Positions 1 to 52,100 of a DNA stretch of 64,000 bases are shown here, in pieces (the first letter of the stretch is position 1; every line of letters starts with the position of its first letter). Under the pieces are notes generated by a model, which worked only from the letters and a program-made list of their open reading frames with translations, made no database searches and had not been told where the DNA came from. The stretch lies in assembly GCA_026936325.1 (NCBI GenBank), contig JAPTHN010000008.1:50323706-50387705 (forward strand), written 5' to 3'. The DNA comes from Platynereis dumerilii. Its lineage: Eukaryota; Annelida; Polychaeta; Phyllodocida; Nereididae. Both the position numbers and the translations under genes were made by a program.

Positions 1-38739
<38,739 letters not shown>

Positions 38740-40196
38740 CTACCACACTTAACCTCAGATTAGACCGACTAGTGAAAAAAGACTCAATAATGAGATAAAG
38801 CTAGTGGAAAAAGACTATGTCACATCACCCTTACTGACAAATTGGCAATATTGTACTTTAACCAATCCTCAATCGCACTTTACAATGAACGAAACGGTGC
38901 TATCTGTGTCAACGAAATTCACAATGAACGAGTGTGCACTAAATTGGAGACAATAATAACATGATGATCCACGATGGAGGAAAAGTGTCATTCTCGCATT
39001 AGCAGGGTCTCATTAAAAATAAGCTGCAGATTGACAGTGAACAATGAAAAAAGGTCTGTCAAATAATGTTGCAAATTTGCATTCGCATTAAAAGAAAGCA
39101 AAAACTTTTGAATGGTGCTGTGGAACAATGGCCAAGACATGACAAAAAAGCGAGCATTGGACAAAATACACATCGACTGAACTTATTTTATTTCACTTTG
39201 AAGGAAAACGGGGATTGTTTCGGTTTCACTGGAACTCCCAATGAAGGAATCGACTCGGTTAGCCATTGACAGTCCAAACTCTCGGTGAGCTTGTTCTCCT
39301 CTTCGGCTGAACATAATAAGAAATGTGTACCTGATAATTCTGTATCATTTCGAACTGTGTCAAAACAACTTAATGCACAATTGAAGACTGATGACTGCAG
39401 ATGTCAATTGAAACTGCATCAAGTATGGTCAGTCGCAACTCCCAATAACAGCGCTGCGACTTCGATTCAACATGATCAAACGCCTTCTTGAGATCAATGC
39501 TGGTTGTTACTTGGATAAACTTATGACAATACAAAGGGAGCATTCTGACTGACAGTTGATGTCATACACCTTCAAGGATGCATCAGGAATTTGTGAACTG
39601 TGGAAAAAGGGTGTATGTGATTATTTTCCAAGTCTGAGGTTAAGGAAAAAGTCATAATATATGATAATTATACTTGTAATCAACATTGTTTGCAACTGCT
39701 TTCATGGACAGATCATCTAAGATGAAAATGAAGCATGATGGAGAACTGTTGGGACTTCTATGATCTGTCAATCATGGATACTTTGAACATGTTGAAATAG
39801 TTTTGTAATCCATGGTGTTGAAATTGCATTACATTTCATTGTTACAAATGATGGTGACAGCCAACTTACATTGTACAATAATTTTGAATAGGAAACCCTT
39901 GATGTTTTGCCATGAAACTTACATATTGGTGCAATGAACTGAATGAAGCCGCTGTTTCATGTGGCGCCATCTATAGATCTCTAATTTTCAATGAATAGTA
40001 TTAGGGTGGATAGCTGAGTATTACAGGCCACAAAGAATCACAGGTGCACCAAGCAATTACAATGTACACTGCCTTGCAATTGGTTTATGTAGAATAGGAA
40101 ACTGCAATACCCCTCCTGAGTATGACGTCATGATGTCCAATAGGTCAGTGATTGGTCAATTGCCCCAGTTCTGACACGAAACTACACACTGTAAAA

Positions 40197-40393
40197 ATTG
40201 AATTTTGTGTAAGCTTAAATGATTTAGTGAGATGGTTGCACAATTCCTTTGAGCTGACATAGCTTGTTGTTTTAAGTTATGACAATGGGAAGATTATCAT
40301 AACTCAAAACAACAAGCTATGGTAGCTTAAACGAAATTTGCAACCATCTCACTCAATCATTTGAGCTGACTCAAAATTTCAAATTTTACAGTG
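40197..40393. mobile_element. CACTGTAAAA-type MITE, copy 1
   Basis: 197 bp with ends CACTGTAAAAATTGAA and TTCAAATTTTACAGTG. The interior is an extended palindrome through AGTGAGATGGTTGCACAATT, AGCTTGTTGTTTTAAGTTAT and their complements. Homologous copies are at 43567-43784 and 49205-49410. Confidence 0.85.
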
Positions 40394-42921
40394 CAGGGAA
40401 GCAGGGGCATTGCATCATGCTTAATTTCTACATGAAGCTCTAAATTCAAGAAAAATCTAAATCAAAATTCTACTATATATCAATTGCAGATGGCAAATAG
40501 ATTTATCGTGAACATATTATTAACTATTACTCACCGTTGAGAAAGGCGAAGTGACTTCTTTTCCTTTCTTCATAAACTAGTCTCGGAACCTCTCGATTTA
40601 ATTATAGAGGTTTTCTATTGCAATATATTATTGTAATTGATTGTAAATGATACATAATTGATTGTAAATGATATGTAATTGTCAATCATGTGTATGATGC
40701 TCATGATATGTAAATATTTGTACTGTTTTGTTGTCCAGTGGTTGTTACTGGAATATTCCGCAAAGTCTTCACAATTATATTTTTTGTAATTTGAAAATGA
40801 AATGAATACTGAAAGATGCATAAAAGAGATATACATATGACTGAATGAAAGATGGAGGAAATAGTGAATGACACAGTTGAAAGAAATAGATCAAATGATT
40901 GAATGACAGAATATTTAAAATATTGAATGACTAAGATAAGGAAATGGGAAGTCTCATTGAATAGTGGATAATTTCTATCAAATCAAGGTTTTTAATAAGT
41001 AAAAGGTTGTATATTATGAAATTTCAGAAAGATTTGAGCTAGAAACTGGAAGTAAGAGTTTTAATGAAATAAACAGAAGAGTGAATGACATAAAATGAAC
41101 AATTGAATGAAATAAGTTACATGAATGAATGAAATAAGAGACAATATTAAATGAATGAAAAAAAAATTACATAAGTCAAACTCAGAGATTGAATGACATG
41201 GAAGATTGAATGAAAAAGTAGATGTAAAACACACTTAGAGAAATTAATGTTGAATTTCTATATGTGTAGCTCAAAACAATGTAAAATCAGACATTTGAAA
41301 GAGTGTCTTTAATTGCACATACTTGGTGTTCCATTCAATGTCATTTAATGTCACTTTTAATGTAAATTCTGCACATGTAAAGTTTTCCACATGTAAATGT
41401 TTTCATTTGTTTTAAAAGTGGTCATACCAATCTGTTAGACTCTTCCAATGTTGGCACTGTACTTCACTCCAATGTTAAATGCTTGGTGTATTTGTTTCAA
41501 TGTTCCATAAAATGCTACATAATTACCATTATCTGATATAGAACAAGTCTTCTGAACAATTTAAAGTGTATACTTTCATTGAAATGAGTAAAAATATTTT
41601 ATAATACCATAATCCAAAAATGTTATCTAAAAGTTGTCCATTTACATTGTCACAGTCATTACATTATTTCAGTGATTTTAATTTATAAAAAAGGCTTGTT
41701 GTCATTCATGTTTTCATAAAATGTACTGTAAATTTAAAGCTATGTTTAAAGCTCTCTCATTTGCAAGTTACATGTATACAATATTTATAATTTTAGCCAT
41801 TTATAATTGTTGAACAATAGTTAGTCCTACAACCCCAGTGCCATGTGATACATAGTAGTTATTTCTCCTTAGTAAATTATTATGAAAATTAAAATATCGT
41901 AAACAGGGTTTTGTTGATATTAAAGCCTATGTACAAATATAATTGAGTGACTTTGTTTTGATTTATCTTCATATTCAGATTTTGCTACTTAATTCAAAGA
42001 GTTTTGCTGATTCAATCAGCCTGAAGTCAACGTTCTGAGGTAGTGAAATTAAGAAAAACATTTTAAAGACCCAATTTCACCTACAAAAGTTCGAGACCAG
42101 GTTTAAAGTTAAACCAAGTCTTAGCTTTATTCCCAACTCTACAGTGCTGCCATACTGGCACTAACATTTGATAGTGACACAAAATTTGTTTGGGAACTGG
42201 AACTACAGTTAGACCAGGTGTGAAGACTGAAGTCCAAGCCTGGCCTAAACTCTGTTGGTGAGACAGGGCCTCAGAGAAACTATGAAAAAAACTTGAATCT
42301 TTGAATTGGCAATCAAGATACCAAATCTTGGTGGGCAAGAAACACATTTCTGCAACAACTATGTCCCTACCCAAATGAGATGACTGATATCAAAACGTTC
42401 AAACCATGTGTTAAAAGTTGAGACTCTTTTGTCATCTCTGAAGAAGCAGATCTCACATTGGAACTCGGAAGATGTCATGAAAGGAAGGCTAATCTCTGCC
42501 AAGACACAACAAATTTGAAAGAGCCAAAAATATATCATGACTTGAACCAAAGCAGTGGCAATGGCATTTTGACAAATTGACTTTTATGAAGTCCATTACA
42601 TTTTCTGTCCCATTGAGGTCTACATCTGAGGTCGTAGGTCACTTGCCTAACAACCACTAACATCCGGGCCCTTTGAGGTTGTTGCTATGGACGCACTGAC
42701 ACGTGACGACACCACGTGACCAGGTAGGCGTGCTTGACAACGCTTAGCAACAGAGCATGCAAACTCATCAGTCATTGAGAGCTATTGAGGATGAAGAGTC
42801 AGTCAGGTAGTCAGTCATGGGCCTTCAAAATCATGAAGCAATCAGTCAAAAGTCAGGAGTGATGTAATAATTGCCTCATGGCTCTTTGGAAGAGGGTTTT
42901 GTCCTATTAGGGTTGTGTAAT

Positions 42922-43152
42922 CCATAGGCGTACGGCGCGCGCGATTTTTGGGGGGGCGAGCGACATTTGCCCGAATTTCATGATCTAGATTTGATACCAT
43001 TTCAAATGAAATTGCCTGGAAATCATTAATTTTCAATAGTGATTATTTAATCATCTGCCCAAATCTTTTAGCCTTTTTGCCCGAATCTCACTGTTTAACA
43101 ACCATTTGGGGGGCGACCGCCCCCCCTGCCCCCCCCTCCGATACGCCTATGG
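42922..43152. mobile_element. MITE with CCATAGGCGTACGG ends
   Basis: 231 bp. CCATAGGCGTA at the left is mirrored by TACGCCTATGG at the right. The interior has a G8 run near the left and C7-C8 runs near the right. The flanks TGTAAT and TGTACT are alike but not identical. Confidence 0.65.
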
Positions 43153-43566
43153 TGTACTAAATTGGAGCCAGGGTCCAGAAAAGATGAAAACCCCAAACAG
43201 AGATTGACAGACAATCAGACATGCCAGATAGACAGGTCTACACTTCTTGCATGTCCTTTCTGAAATCCACTGTGTGGATATGGCAAGACAGAACTTTGTC
43301 AAACTGAATTGGACCTCTAGATATCCTACATGAGGTGAATATTTAGTCTGCCAATGTTTCTGGAATTTCTTTCATAATTTTGAACACAATGAAGAACATG
43401 CTGAAAAAAAGATAGGAAAACTTGAGATTTGTCCTGACAAAATACTTTGGTGTAGCTTAACTCAATTGACAATATCTTTGGCCCAATTTTACCAGCAGAG
43501 TTGAAACCAGGCTTCGGGTATGTTTGTTCAAGGGAGAAAAATGCTAAATTTTAATTTCAAATGTCT

Positions 43567-43784
43567 ACTCTGTACAATTTCAAATTTTGAGGCAGGTGAT
43601 CTAGTGAGATGATTTCACATGTCATTCGAGCAAACATAACATTTTTTTAAGTAATGATAATCTTTCTGTTGTCATAACATAAAACAACAAGCTGTGTTTG
43701 CTCAAACATATTGTGCAACCATCTCACTCAATCATTTAAGCCACTGGGTGATTTAAGCTGACTCCAAATTCAAATTTTACAGTG
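43567..43784. mobile_element. CACTGTAAAA-type MITE, copy 2 (diverged)
   Basis: Shares AGTGAGATG, the AACAACAAGCT core and CAACCATCTCACTCAATCAT with copy 1, and ends TTCAAATTTTACAGTG. It has a short internal insertion near 43741 that repeats part of its right side. Confidence 0.75.
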
Positions 43785-45239
43785 CATCTTGAGCATAGTG
43801 AATCAGAGGCACACTTGGCAGTCACAATCTTGAATACTGTAGTCATGTCATAGTGATTTACCATGCCTTTCATCGCAATGGTTTGCGTCAGGATATGGCA
43901 GTGCTTTAGATGAGATGTATTCAACAGTTCTTGCACTGGATGCGGCTGTGAGAATAAGTCATCCCAGAGCCAGTCATGGTCTGTTGCATAACAGAGGAGT
44001 GCATTGCACAATGATGACACCTGGAGGGGCAAACATGAATTAAATAGCTCAGGTAATAACAGAAATTGCAGATGATTGCCATTTGGAGACATCTGTTGGC
44101 TGAAGTGAGTATTAGAATGGCAATATCTCCATGCAACAGAAGCAAAACTCCATGCAACTGAGGCAAAACTCCATGCAACTGAAGCAAAACTCAATGTAAC
44201 TGAAGCAAAACTTCACTGAAGTGAAGCAAAATGCCTAAATATTGATTTTCTTAAAGTTACCATATTCAGAAGTTCAAGTTTGTGTGCCCTTTTTCAATAA
44301 CAAAACTAACAATCCCTATACTTTCAGTTGCATCGGACACTCACGATTTCACTTCCAGACACAGTGCTGCCTGGAAGTAAGTGAAGCAAGTGATGTTTTG
44401 TTATTGGGTCAATGCATGCCAAGCACCTCAACCGATCTGCTTGTGGAAAAACGAATTCTCATCCAATGGAAAACATCTATGGCTATGGGGTCATGAAGGA
44501 TGATATTTGAGACATGTCAGATACAAAAGGCAACCAATTGTCTTTGCTCTGCGAACAGTTATATGTTGGCCCGACTCGGACTGTCCAAGTCCTTCATGAA
44601 GTGAAACACAAGGCGAATGCAATTTCAATGGGGACTGGGGTTCACTTATCAAGGTTCAATCTGAGGTCAATTTTGAGCCATTTTGCGACTGGGGGAAAAT
44701 AACTTCAGTAATGTTTTTTCTTCAATATCCAGGTGTATCATGTGTGTCAAATGTCTTGAACTTCTTGAATTGTGTAAAATGTTTGCAGTGTGCCAATATA
44801 ATGTTTTAACATTAAAGTTACTTTTCAGAAGTTTTGTTTTCTTGTTGTTCAGTGAATGGACATCCAGGACACCCTGTATGCCATTTGGCATCGAAAACTA
44901 GAAATACTGTAAAGGCCTATTTGCCTAAAATACGTTTTTAACATTCCATGTGGAGACAGCTGAACCTTCCCCAATAACATAGGCATATTAGCCTATTTTA
45001 TCTGTTTAATTATCTGAGTTCACTCAATGCTCAGAAACAATATTGATATTTCCACTAGGTGTCAGTATGTGACTATTTTGTAGACCCTCTGTCTCCCTCT
45101 AGTGTCAGAAAACTCAGAAAACAGTATGATGCTCATCAAAGAAAAAAAAAGTGACCTGAAAAGGTGCTCTAATTTGAGATGAGAGTACTATCTGTTAAAA
45201 CAAAATTCTGATATAAGGTTGTCATCTTTTGACCACAGA

Positions 45240-47400
45240 CTCCTGGCTACATATATATTTTGCAGCGTAGAGAAGCTCATGTCTACATGGTAGACCTGAC
45301 TATATAATCAACAAGGTGGCTCAGTCCTCACTTCGCCTAAGTTTTCCTGGAGCCCAGCATAACCTGGCCTAATTCTCTGAGCTCTTCTGACTCGCTGAAA
45401 AGGTTGAGATGATGGCCTCAAAGGGTTGCACCTAACACAAATTCTTGATTCATGCATAATGACAAAGTTTTCTTATTAAGGGCTGTTTTGTTGCTCATAT
45501 TTGCAGTTTTAGAGGATCAGTTTGCATTCATCAACAAACTCCAGCAAATCTTGGAAATTAAGGTTGCCAAAAACTGTGGTCACTCACACAACTGTAAATC
45601 AATAAACACAGGATTAAAAAAGTGATTCCACACAAAAAGATTATAACCAAATTAGAGCCAATAAAACTTCAAACCGAAACAATGCTCGTACATTTAAATC
45701 CAAGAAAATCCATTCAGGGCCTTCAGGGTCAAAGGTGACCTTGGGCTTCTGATGAGATCAGAAAGAACAAGTGCAGCACCTTTTTGATATATATAATAAT
45801 TAATAAGTTATAATCTTTTTGTGTGAAATAGCATTTTTTTGTTTATAAACGTGATGGTTGAATGTTGTACACGCATTGAGATGTAAATGTAATGCAAGAA
45901 ATAATAAATTAAATTAAATTATATATGTGTAATCCTGGATTGTTTTTTTCTTAATCTGCTGTTGCAAACACAAACAATAACTATGGAAGCCTAGCACCTG
46001 TGTTATGACCATTGAAAATAAGAAAATTAATTTTTCCAGTGGATCGCCAATCTGCAAAGAGCTCTAAGTTTTGTTATAATAATTTTGTAGTTCCAAGGTT
46101 TTGTACAGATCATGAGAGAAGGATTTTTAGAATCCCATTTGCAGGCAGGTATATTTGGCTTGCTATTTGTTGCAGTTTGCTTGCTTAAACACAACTATGA
46201 GAACTATCATTGTTATATTAGACATACGATACACATGTTTGTTTTCTTTACCATAAAGTTTTCACTTATTTTCAAAGTTGAAAGTTATTTTACAAACAAA
46301 GCACTTTGAGCTCTTTGCAGATTGGTGGTCCATTGGAAAAACTAATTTTCTTTTTTCTTCAATTTCAAAACTGGCTTTACCACGTCATTGACAATTTTTG
46401 TTAGTTTCTTAATATTCTTATTTGATGAAGTACCTTAAACCATTTAATTAGTTAGTTTATTGTCAACAATGCAGGCTGTGTTGCTAGATATGATAAGCAC
46501 TGAATCGACTGATTAACCATAACAGTTACTGACAAACACAAAACCACAGACACAGTGTACCGTTTGCTCTTAGCAAAGCGACCTTGTTAATTTTAAGATC
46601 TTAAATTTTGGACTAGAAACCAATTTAATTACAATATAACATAGCCAGTATGCTGTATTTATGTATTAGACATCTTGATGTGAAATTTCAAACTTTAAAT
46701 ATTCAGCAATCACAATATTTGGTGATTCCAGCAAAAAATGCACTAAAATTTACTGAAACTGCTTAATCTCCCAGAAAACTTAACCGATTGATTCCAATTT
46801 GTTATGTGTATTTGTGTGTACTATATGCACAGGTGTTAGCCTCTCACAGTTATTGTTTGCAGCAGGAGATTATACTAACATGTACCTAAATATTGACAAG
46901 GTGTAGCAGTAACCAAACTAATTGTTCTCTGTGATCATATCAGAAGCCCAAGGCTACCTTTGACCCTGAAGGTCCTGAAGGCATTTTCTTGGATTTAATT
47001 ATAAGAGCATGTTGTTTTCTGTTTCAAGTTTTGTTGTAATATTTTTGTGTGAAATAGCAATTTTTCAATCCTATGTTTTTTTGTATTAACACAGTTGTGT
47101 GAGACACCACAATGTGTAAATTGGAAAGTTCCTCAAATTCTGAGATTTGCTGGAGCTTTTTTTTGGATGAATGCATACTTATCCCCTGAACTGCAAACAT
47201 GAACACCAATACAAAAACATAGCCATTATGGTGCAACCCTTTGAGGCCATTATCTCAACCTTCTCAGCAAATCAGAGAAGCTCAGAGAATTGGGTCAGGT
47301 CAGTCTGAGGTTATGCTGGGCTCCTGGAAAACTCAGGCCAAGTTAGGAGTGAACAACCTTGTTTCATTTTACTGAAAAATATATATGCTAGCTACGGCCT
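45240..47400. mobile_element. Foldback-type element with ~500-bp inverted arms
   Basis: The left arm (about 45240-45775) is the reverse complement of the right arm (about 46930-47400) at roughly 75-80% by eye. Anchors are CAGAAGCCCAAGG, CCTTTGACCCTGAAGG, TTTTCTTGGATTTAA, GATTTGCTGGAG, GGTGCAACCCTTTGAGGCCA, CTCAGAGAATT and GGTTATGCTGGGCTCC. The outer ends (TGGCTACATATATATTTTGC against GAAAAATATATATGCTAGC) also match. The 1.15-kb centre holds a smaller nested inverted repeat. No protein is coded. Confidence 0.8.
46021..46351. repeat. Nested inverted repeat inside the foldback element
   Basis: Bases 46021-46066 (AGAAAATTAATTTTTCCAGT then CCAATCTGCAAAGAGCTC) are mirrored at 46308-46351 (GAGCTCTTTGCAGATTGG then TTTTCC...ATTTTCT). 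The same CCAATCTGCAAAGAGCT motif recurs near 47775 and, inverted, near 63640. Confidence 0.8.
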
Positions 47401-47544
47401 ATGCTATAAGACTGCATACTGGCTATATGGCAAAGGTTGCTGCTTGCTCTCTATATGAAAACTAGCAAAATGTAAACAATGAAAATCCTAAATTGGGTCA
47501 CTTGGTGGGTACAAAGAGTAGAGGTACATAATACTGATTGATAT

Positions 47545-47694
47545 CAGTGGCGTCATTGAAGGTGGGGCTGTTGGGGCATTTGCCCAACCACTTTTTGGCC
47601 AAAGCATAGATGCTTTTTATACAGAAAAAATTATAATAGGTCCCGTTTTGGGTAGACTTGCCCCAACGCTCTAAAAATTAAACTGACGCCCATG
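47545..47694. mobile_element. Small MITE with CAGTGGCGTCA ends
   Basis: 150 bp, starting CAGTGGCGTCATTG and ending AACTGACGCCCATG; it is an imperfect inverted repeat with no clean target-site duplication. Confidence 0.5.
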
Positions 47695-49065
47695 GGTATT
47701 ACTATTCAGAAACTTTTTAAGCTAGTGACATCACATGAACAAGTTGAAAGTTGATTTTGAAACTGTGTGGACCGCCAATCTGCAAAGAGCTTTAAAACTT
47801 TTAGATACATGTAGAAAATTCAAATTTTTCCAGCTTGTTTTTATCTGCAAACCATGTGTCATCGATTGGGCCTCCATGTCACCTGTCACTGGAGAATATT
47901 GCCACCGTATTGAAATCAGAATTACTATATATACATGTATGGAGAAAGGCCTTTTAAGCAATAATGATAATTTATGAGTAACTCCATTAAACGCATATTT
48001 ATCAGGTATATTTTCATGTTATGCTGCTGGCAACTGTGAAACTCATACAGAACTTCATTCCCATGAGTATCCCAGCTTGCCCTTCAAGGTACGATTAATT
48101 GAATCAGATGTGGTTGAGCTGGGTTCGCTGTTGACAGACCTGCAGTTTAGCTTATACTATGGAAATTGGATCAATTAAAATCATGGTGATTTTCCTGGAC
48201 AGCTCAATATATATAGACTCTCTCTGGTCCTTTGAGTTTCATGGCTCTGTAATGTGCATATCCTCTGTTGACCACTGTTGACAGTTACAATTCGGTCATA
48301 AAAACAGAGAAATCAAAAGTAGAGTCAGACCTGGTGCTTGGCTGTCAGAACAATGCCCTTTGGCAGTATAACGGAACATAGCCAGTGGCAGCCCTTCAAA
48401 TCATGTGACAGTCATATGACCTTTTCCTATGCTATCAGTGGCTCCACCTGTTTCCTGTTGAGGCGTCATCATTCTAGGAGCAGGCTGGAAATTTTGCAGA
48501 TTGTAAAAACGGATTTAGTAAGGCCTAAATAATCGAAAGGTCCATTGTTTGATATTACTTTTTATTATTATCCATGAATCCTGTCTGGAATTATTATCAA
48601 CAGTCTGCAAGCTGACGGATTTCAATGCAAAATTTATCATTTCGTTATCTTGGATTATGCTTCTAGGACCTTTGTGATCATTGAAGGATGCATGATGTCC
48701 AATTCTATGGAAATTTGATTTTTATTGATAAATTAATCTACATAATATACCCAGAAAACTGCTGTTACTGAAGTGATTTGATATAGCCTTGCAGGACTTG
48801 TTTGCAAGGATTTTAACCCCCCCCCCCCAAAAAAAAATTTTTTCAAAACTTTGCACCTCACTCCGGATTTGGGATAATAAAGAGTCATCTTACATAACAT
48901 CATTCAACAAATTGATTGATTTTGATAAGACCAGACGACACTGTGAGATTGCAAGTTTTGGCGCCAGAATTGTTGCTCCAGGGGCGGATCCAGGGTTGAG
49001 GCGGATGGGGGTGATGGTGAACGGGTGATGAGAGAGACCAGAGCAGTCGAAATCACCATGGAAAC

Positions 49066-49144
49066 ATGTCACCCTCTGGATTTATGGCTGAAGTGTTTTG
49101 GACTACCCTCCTGATTATCTCTCTTCTTCATGCTGTCTGCACAG
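49066..49144 (+). CDS. LRP-like exon 1a: signal peptide (candidate first exon)
   Basis: ATG at 49066 (A at -3) gives MSPSGF followed by MAEVFWTTLLIISLLHAVCT. This is a hydrophobic core with small residues before a likely cleavage point and a donor CAG/GTGGGT at 49145. The internal ATG at 49084 is an alternative start in the same frame. The exon ends with a single G, phase 1, exactly what exon 2 needs to make a Val codon. An ATG with a better context at 49058 opens an out-of-frame 18-codon frame ending at 49114, which could dampen translation. No other coding function is apparent. Exon 1b at 51484 is a rival. Confidence 0.55.
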
Positions 49145-52100
49145 GTGGGTGATTTTTTCCATATTTTTACCCTCGGCAATGTATATTGCTGTGAGGTATT
49201 GTGCGCAGTAAAATTTGAATTTTGAGTCAGCTTAAATGATTTAGTGAGATGGTTGCACAATTCCTTTGAGCCAACATAGCTTGTTGTTTTAAGTTATGAC
49301 AAGGGACAGATTATCATAACTTATAACAACAAGCAATGTTAGCACAAAGGAATTGTGCAACCATCTCACTTGATCATTTGAGCTGACTTAAAATTTCAAA
49401 TTTTGCAGTGTAGTTACTGTCTTGAAATTATTTTGTCCGTCCGGCAAAAACCTCCTATTAAACATTTCTGTAGTAAATAATACTAAATATGTAATCATTC
49501 GCTCTCGATTATAATATCTATTGCACCCGTCTTTGCGTGAAAGAAATTGGCCCAAATACAATTTTCTAAACATAATAGTCTTGTGACACATTGTAGCAAT
49601 AGAGTTGCTACATATTTGGTCTTCAGACTAAAAACCAATGGCCAGTCACGTTGAATGTCATTACAAGAGCAAATTAACCTTAATAAAAAAAAACATAACT
49701 TACCCCAGTCTCCCCTATATTGACTAAAACCAGTAAAAGTATGATTAATTTTTATAAGCAGACCGAGCTTCTTCCAATAACAGCTGCTTGTTTTAAAATA
49801 CAAGTCAAAATCAAGATTACCTTTTAAAATCCCATTTTACATGGCCTTTAAAAACTTTATTGTTAAGTAAAACAGTGATTGTAAATACGTGCTAAGGTTC
49901 ATGCATGTATCTTGTCATAAAATTCATGTTTTAGACCTTCTTTGTTTGGTTACATGATGTTAAATTTATGTGTACACAACAAAACACAACAACGGACTGA
50001 AGTAGAGGAGAGCGGGGCAACATAAGCTACTGGGCAACATGAGCCATGGCCCTACACAACAAGCGGTGTGATAGAATTGTTTGATAGGAAGACCATATAC
50101 TTCTTTATTAGCATAGAATTAGCTAGGGTAGCAATCATAGTCCTTTTTTTCAATTACGTAGGATCAAGAATTGAAAAAAAAAAAGTGACCACTGAAAATA
50201 AAATATTGTGCGGCGGAACTTTTTCTTCTGGTACTATAACTATTTTGCGGCATCTTCATAGCACTAGATGTCATATATATATACACTCGCCAGCAAAAGA
50301 AACACAACACTTGATTTTGGCTAATAATTTTGCAAATTAAATGTTTTGGACAAAACAAAATACAAAATATTGGTCCTTGAGTCAACAAGTGTCTTGGTGC
50401 CAAATATCATTCAGCTGTGACAATTTCCTGTGTGCCTATAAACTTGTTTATCACATTTCAGCTTTTGCAATGATTTATCCCACAATAACACATGCACCAA
50501 CATCACTATAAGATCAGCCCTACCACACAAAGTAATGACTCTTTACCAAGTTGCATTCATTAGTCAGAACAATAACGAACAATTCTTTTCATTTTCAAAT
50601 CATATTATTACTATCCACAATGATGACACCAGCTTCAGTCATTTTGATTACCATTTCCCAGAACGAATAGCCACATTCAAAGGATAACAATCTTTAAATA
50701 ACACAAGTTTGCAAAACAGATATATAATGCCTATCTTAATCATTTATTTAATTGCAAATACATGTATTACTCTTTTTTTTGTTCTGACTTTGGGGAATCT
50801 ACAATTCTGCATTCCATTGGATTGTTTATGGACAATGTGTCCTCCTGACATTTTCTTCACTGTATATTTATGACACATGTATCTTCAAGATATTCCATTG
50901 TCTAATAAAAGTTTATATATACTATATACTCCATTCCCATTTTTTTAAGCAAATTCTGGGTATCTCATTATGTGTTTGCATATTCGTTGTACAAGTATGC
51001 ACTGATAAATTTGGTTAAATCAAATCAATAGAACCAAAATGATAATCACGTGAATGTCTGACCCACATGATCTGGTTTTCACTAACTCTTCAACAATACT
51101 ATAAGGGCCAACATGGTTCCTTGTAGTACTCAATATTAAATCCCATCAATTCTCCTACTCTAGTAACTAATTGAAGTGTTACTTCAAGCTAATTATGTAT
51201 AATTATTCAACAAACCCTTCCTGGTTGGATCTTGATCATACACATGATCAATACATCATGATAAACATGACATCAAAATTTGAGATATTTTTATAATATT
51301 GTATCCATGCAGAATTCCACCCAATGTTACAAAGGACTTTGGTCAATCATGCTTGTGCAGGGGACAGGAGCTAAATCAGGAATTATCCCGGAATCAATTA
51401 ATTTTCGGTTTCTAATATCAAGTATAAGGGGGGCAACCCACAAAATTATCATTTATTGGCAAACATACAGCATTACAGCAAATATGATGCTGCTTTGTTT
51501 TCTTATCATTACTGTTTTGGTGTCCTCTGTGATTTGTGGTGAGTTTTTGGCATTTTGATTTTTCTTAGCTTAGACACTGATACTTTGAATGATATATATT
51601 TATAAAAATTGGATACCTTTTGTATGTTTGCATGTAGCTATGTCTATCACATTAGAAGCAAAACAAGTGCTTACAGAAAAGCTGTTGGTGGCCATCAATG
51701 ACCTCACAACAGGCCCTATCAAACACATTGACATTTATAAGCTGTCAACTGGTCAATGAGCAACTTTTGACCTCATTGATACTCAGTTGGTCACTCGTTT
51801 TGACAGCATTGCATGACCTCATAGATTGCTTGTGACTCATAGAGAATAACATGGCATGAATGGGGTTATGACCTCACAAGGAACATTCCAGTCCAATTCT
51901 GTAAGCACTCGTTTTTTGTCTACTGTAACAAACTTGTGGACAATTTCTGATTTACTAAAAGTGGAAATCAAAGAATTCCCCAAACTCATTTGACTGGATT
52001 TTTCCAATGATGCCTTCACAAAGTTACTTGAGCTAAACCACCTGTGTTGGAATTTCAGTCTATTGTAATCTGTAATGAAATAATGACCTGTACAACTCAT

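Larger units (their letters stand above)
38740..49065. other. Intergenic region between SHOX and the LRP-like gene (includes probable SHOX 3' UTR)
   Basis: The SHOX 3' UTR starts at 38740. ATTAAA variants occur near 39012 and the first canonical AATAAA is at 41068-41073, but the real cleavage site cannot be set. The rest contains MITEs (40197-40393, 42922-43152, 43567-43784, 47545-47694), a weak inverted-repeat element near 42067-42271, a foldback element (45240-47400), a CTCF-like motif at 45052 and a truncated CAGGGGCGGATCCAGGG transposon end at 48979. No complete gene was recognised; a doubtful minus-strand exon lies at 43866-44022. Confidence 0.6.

Noticed and set aside
43736-44194. The full 152-codon minus-strand frame as a gene
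   Set aside because: One end is a short tandem repeat (three SFASVAW units) and the other is inside a MITE; only the middle is kept as a doubtful exon.
50284-50310. ACACTCGCCAGCAAAAG as a transposon end
   Set aside because: It resembles a terminal repeat, but no inverted partner was found within the next 2 kb.
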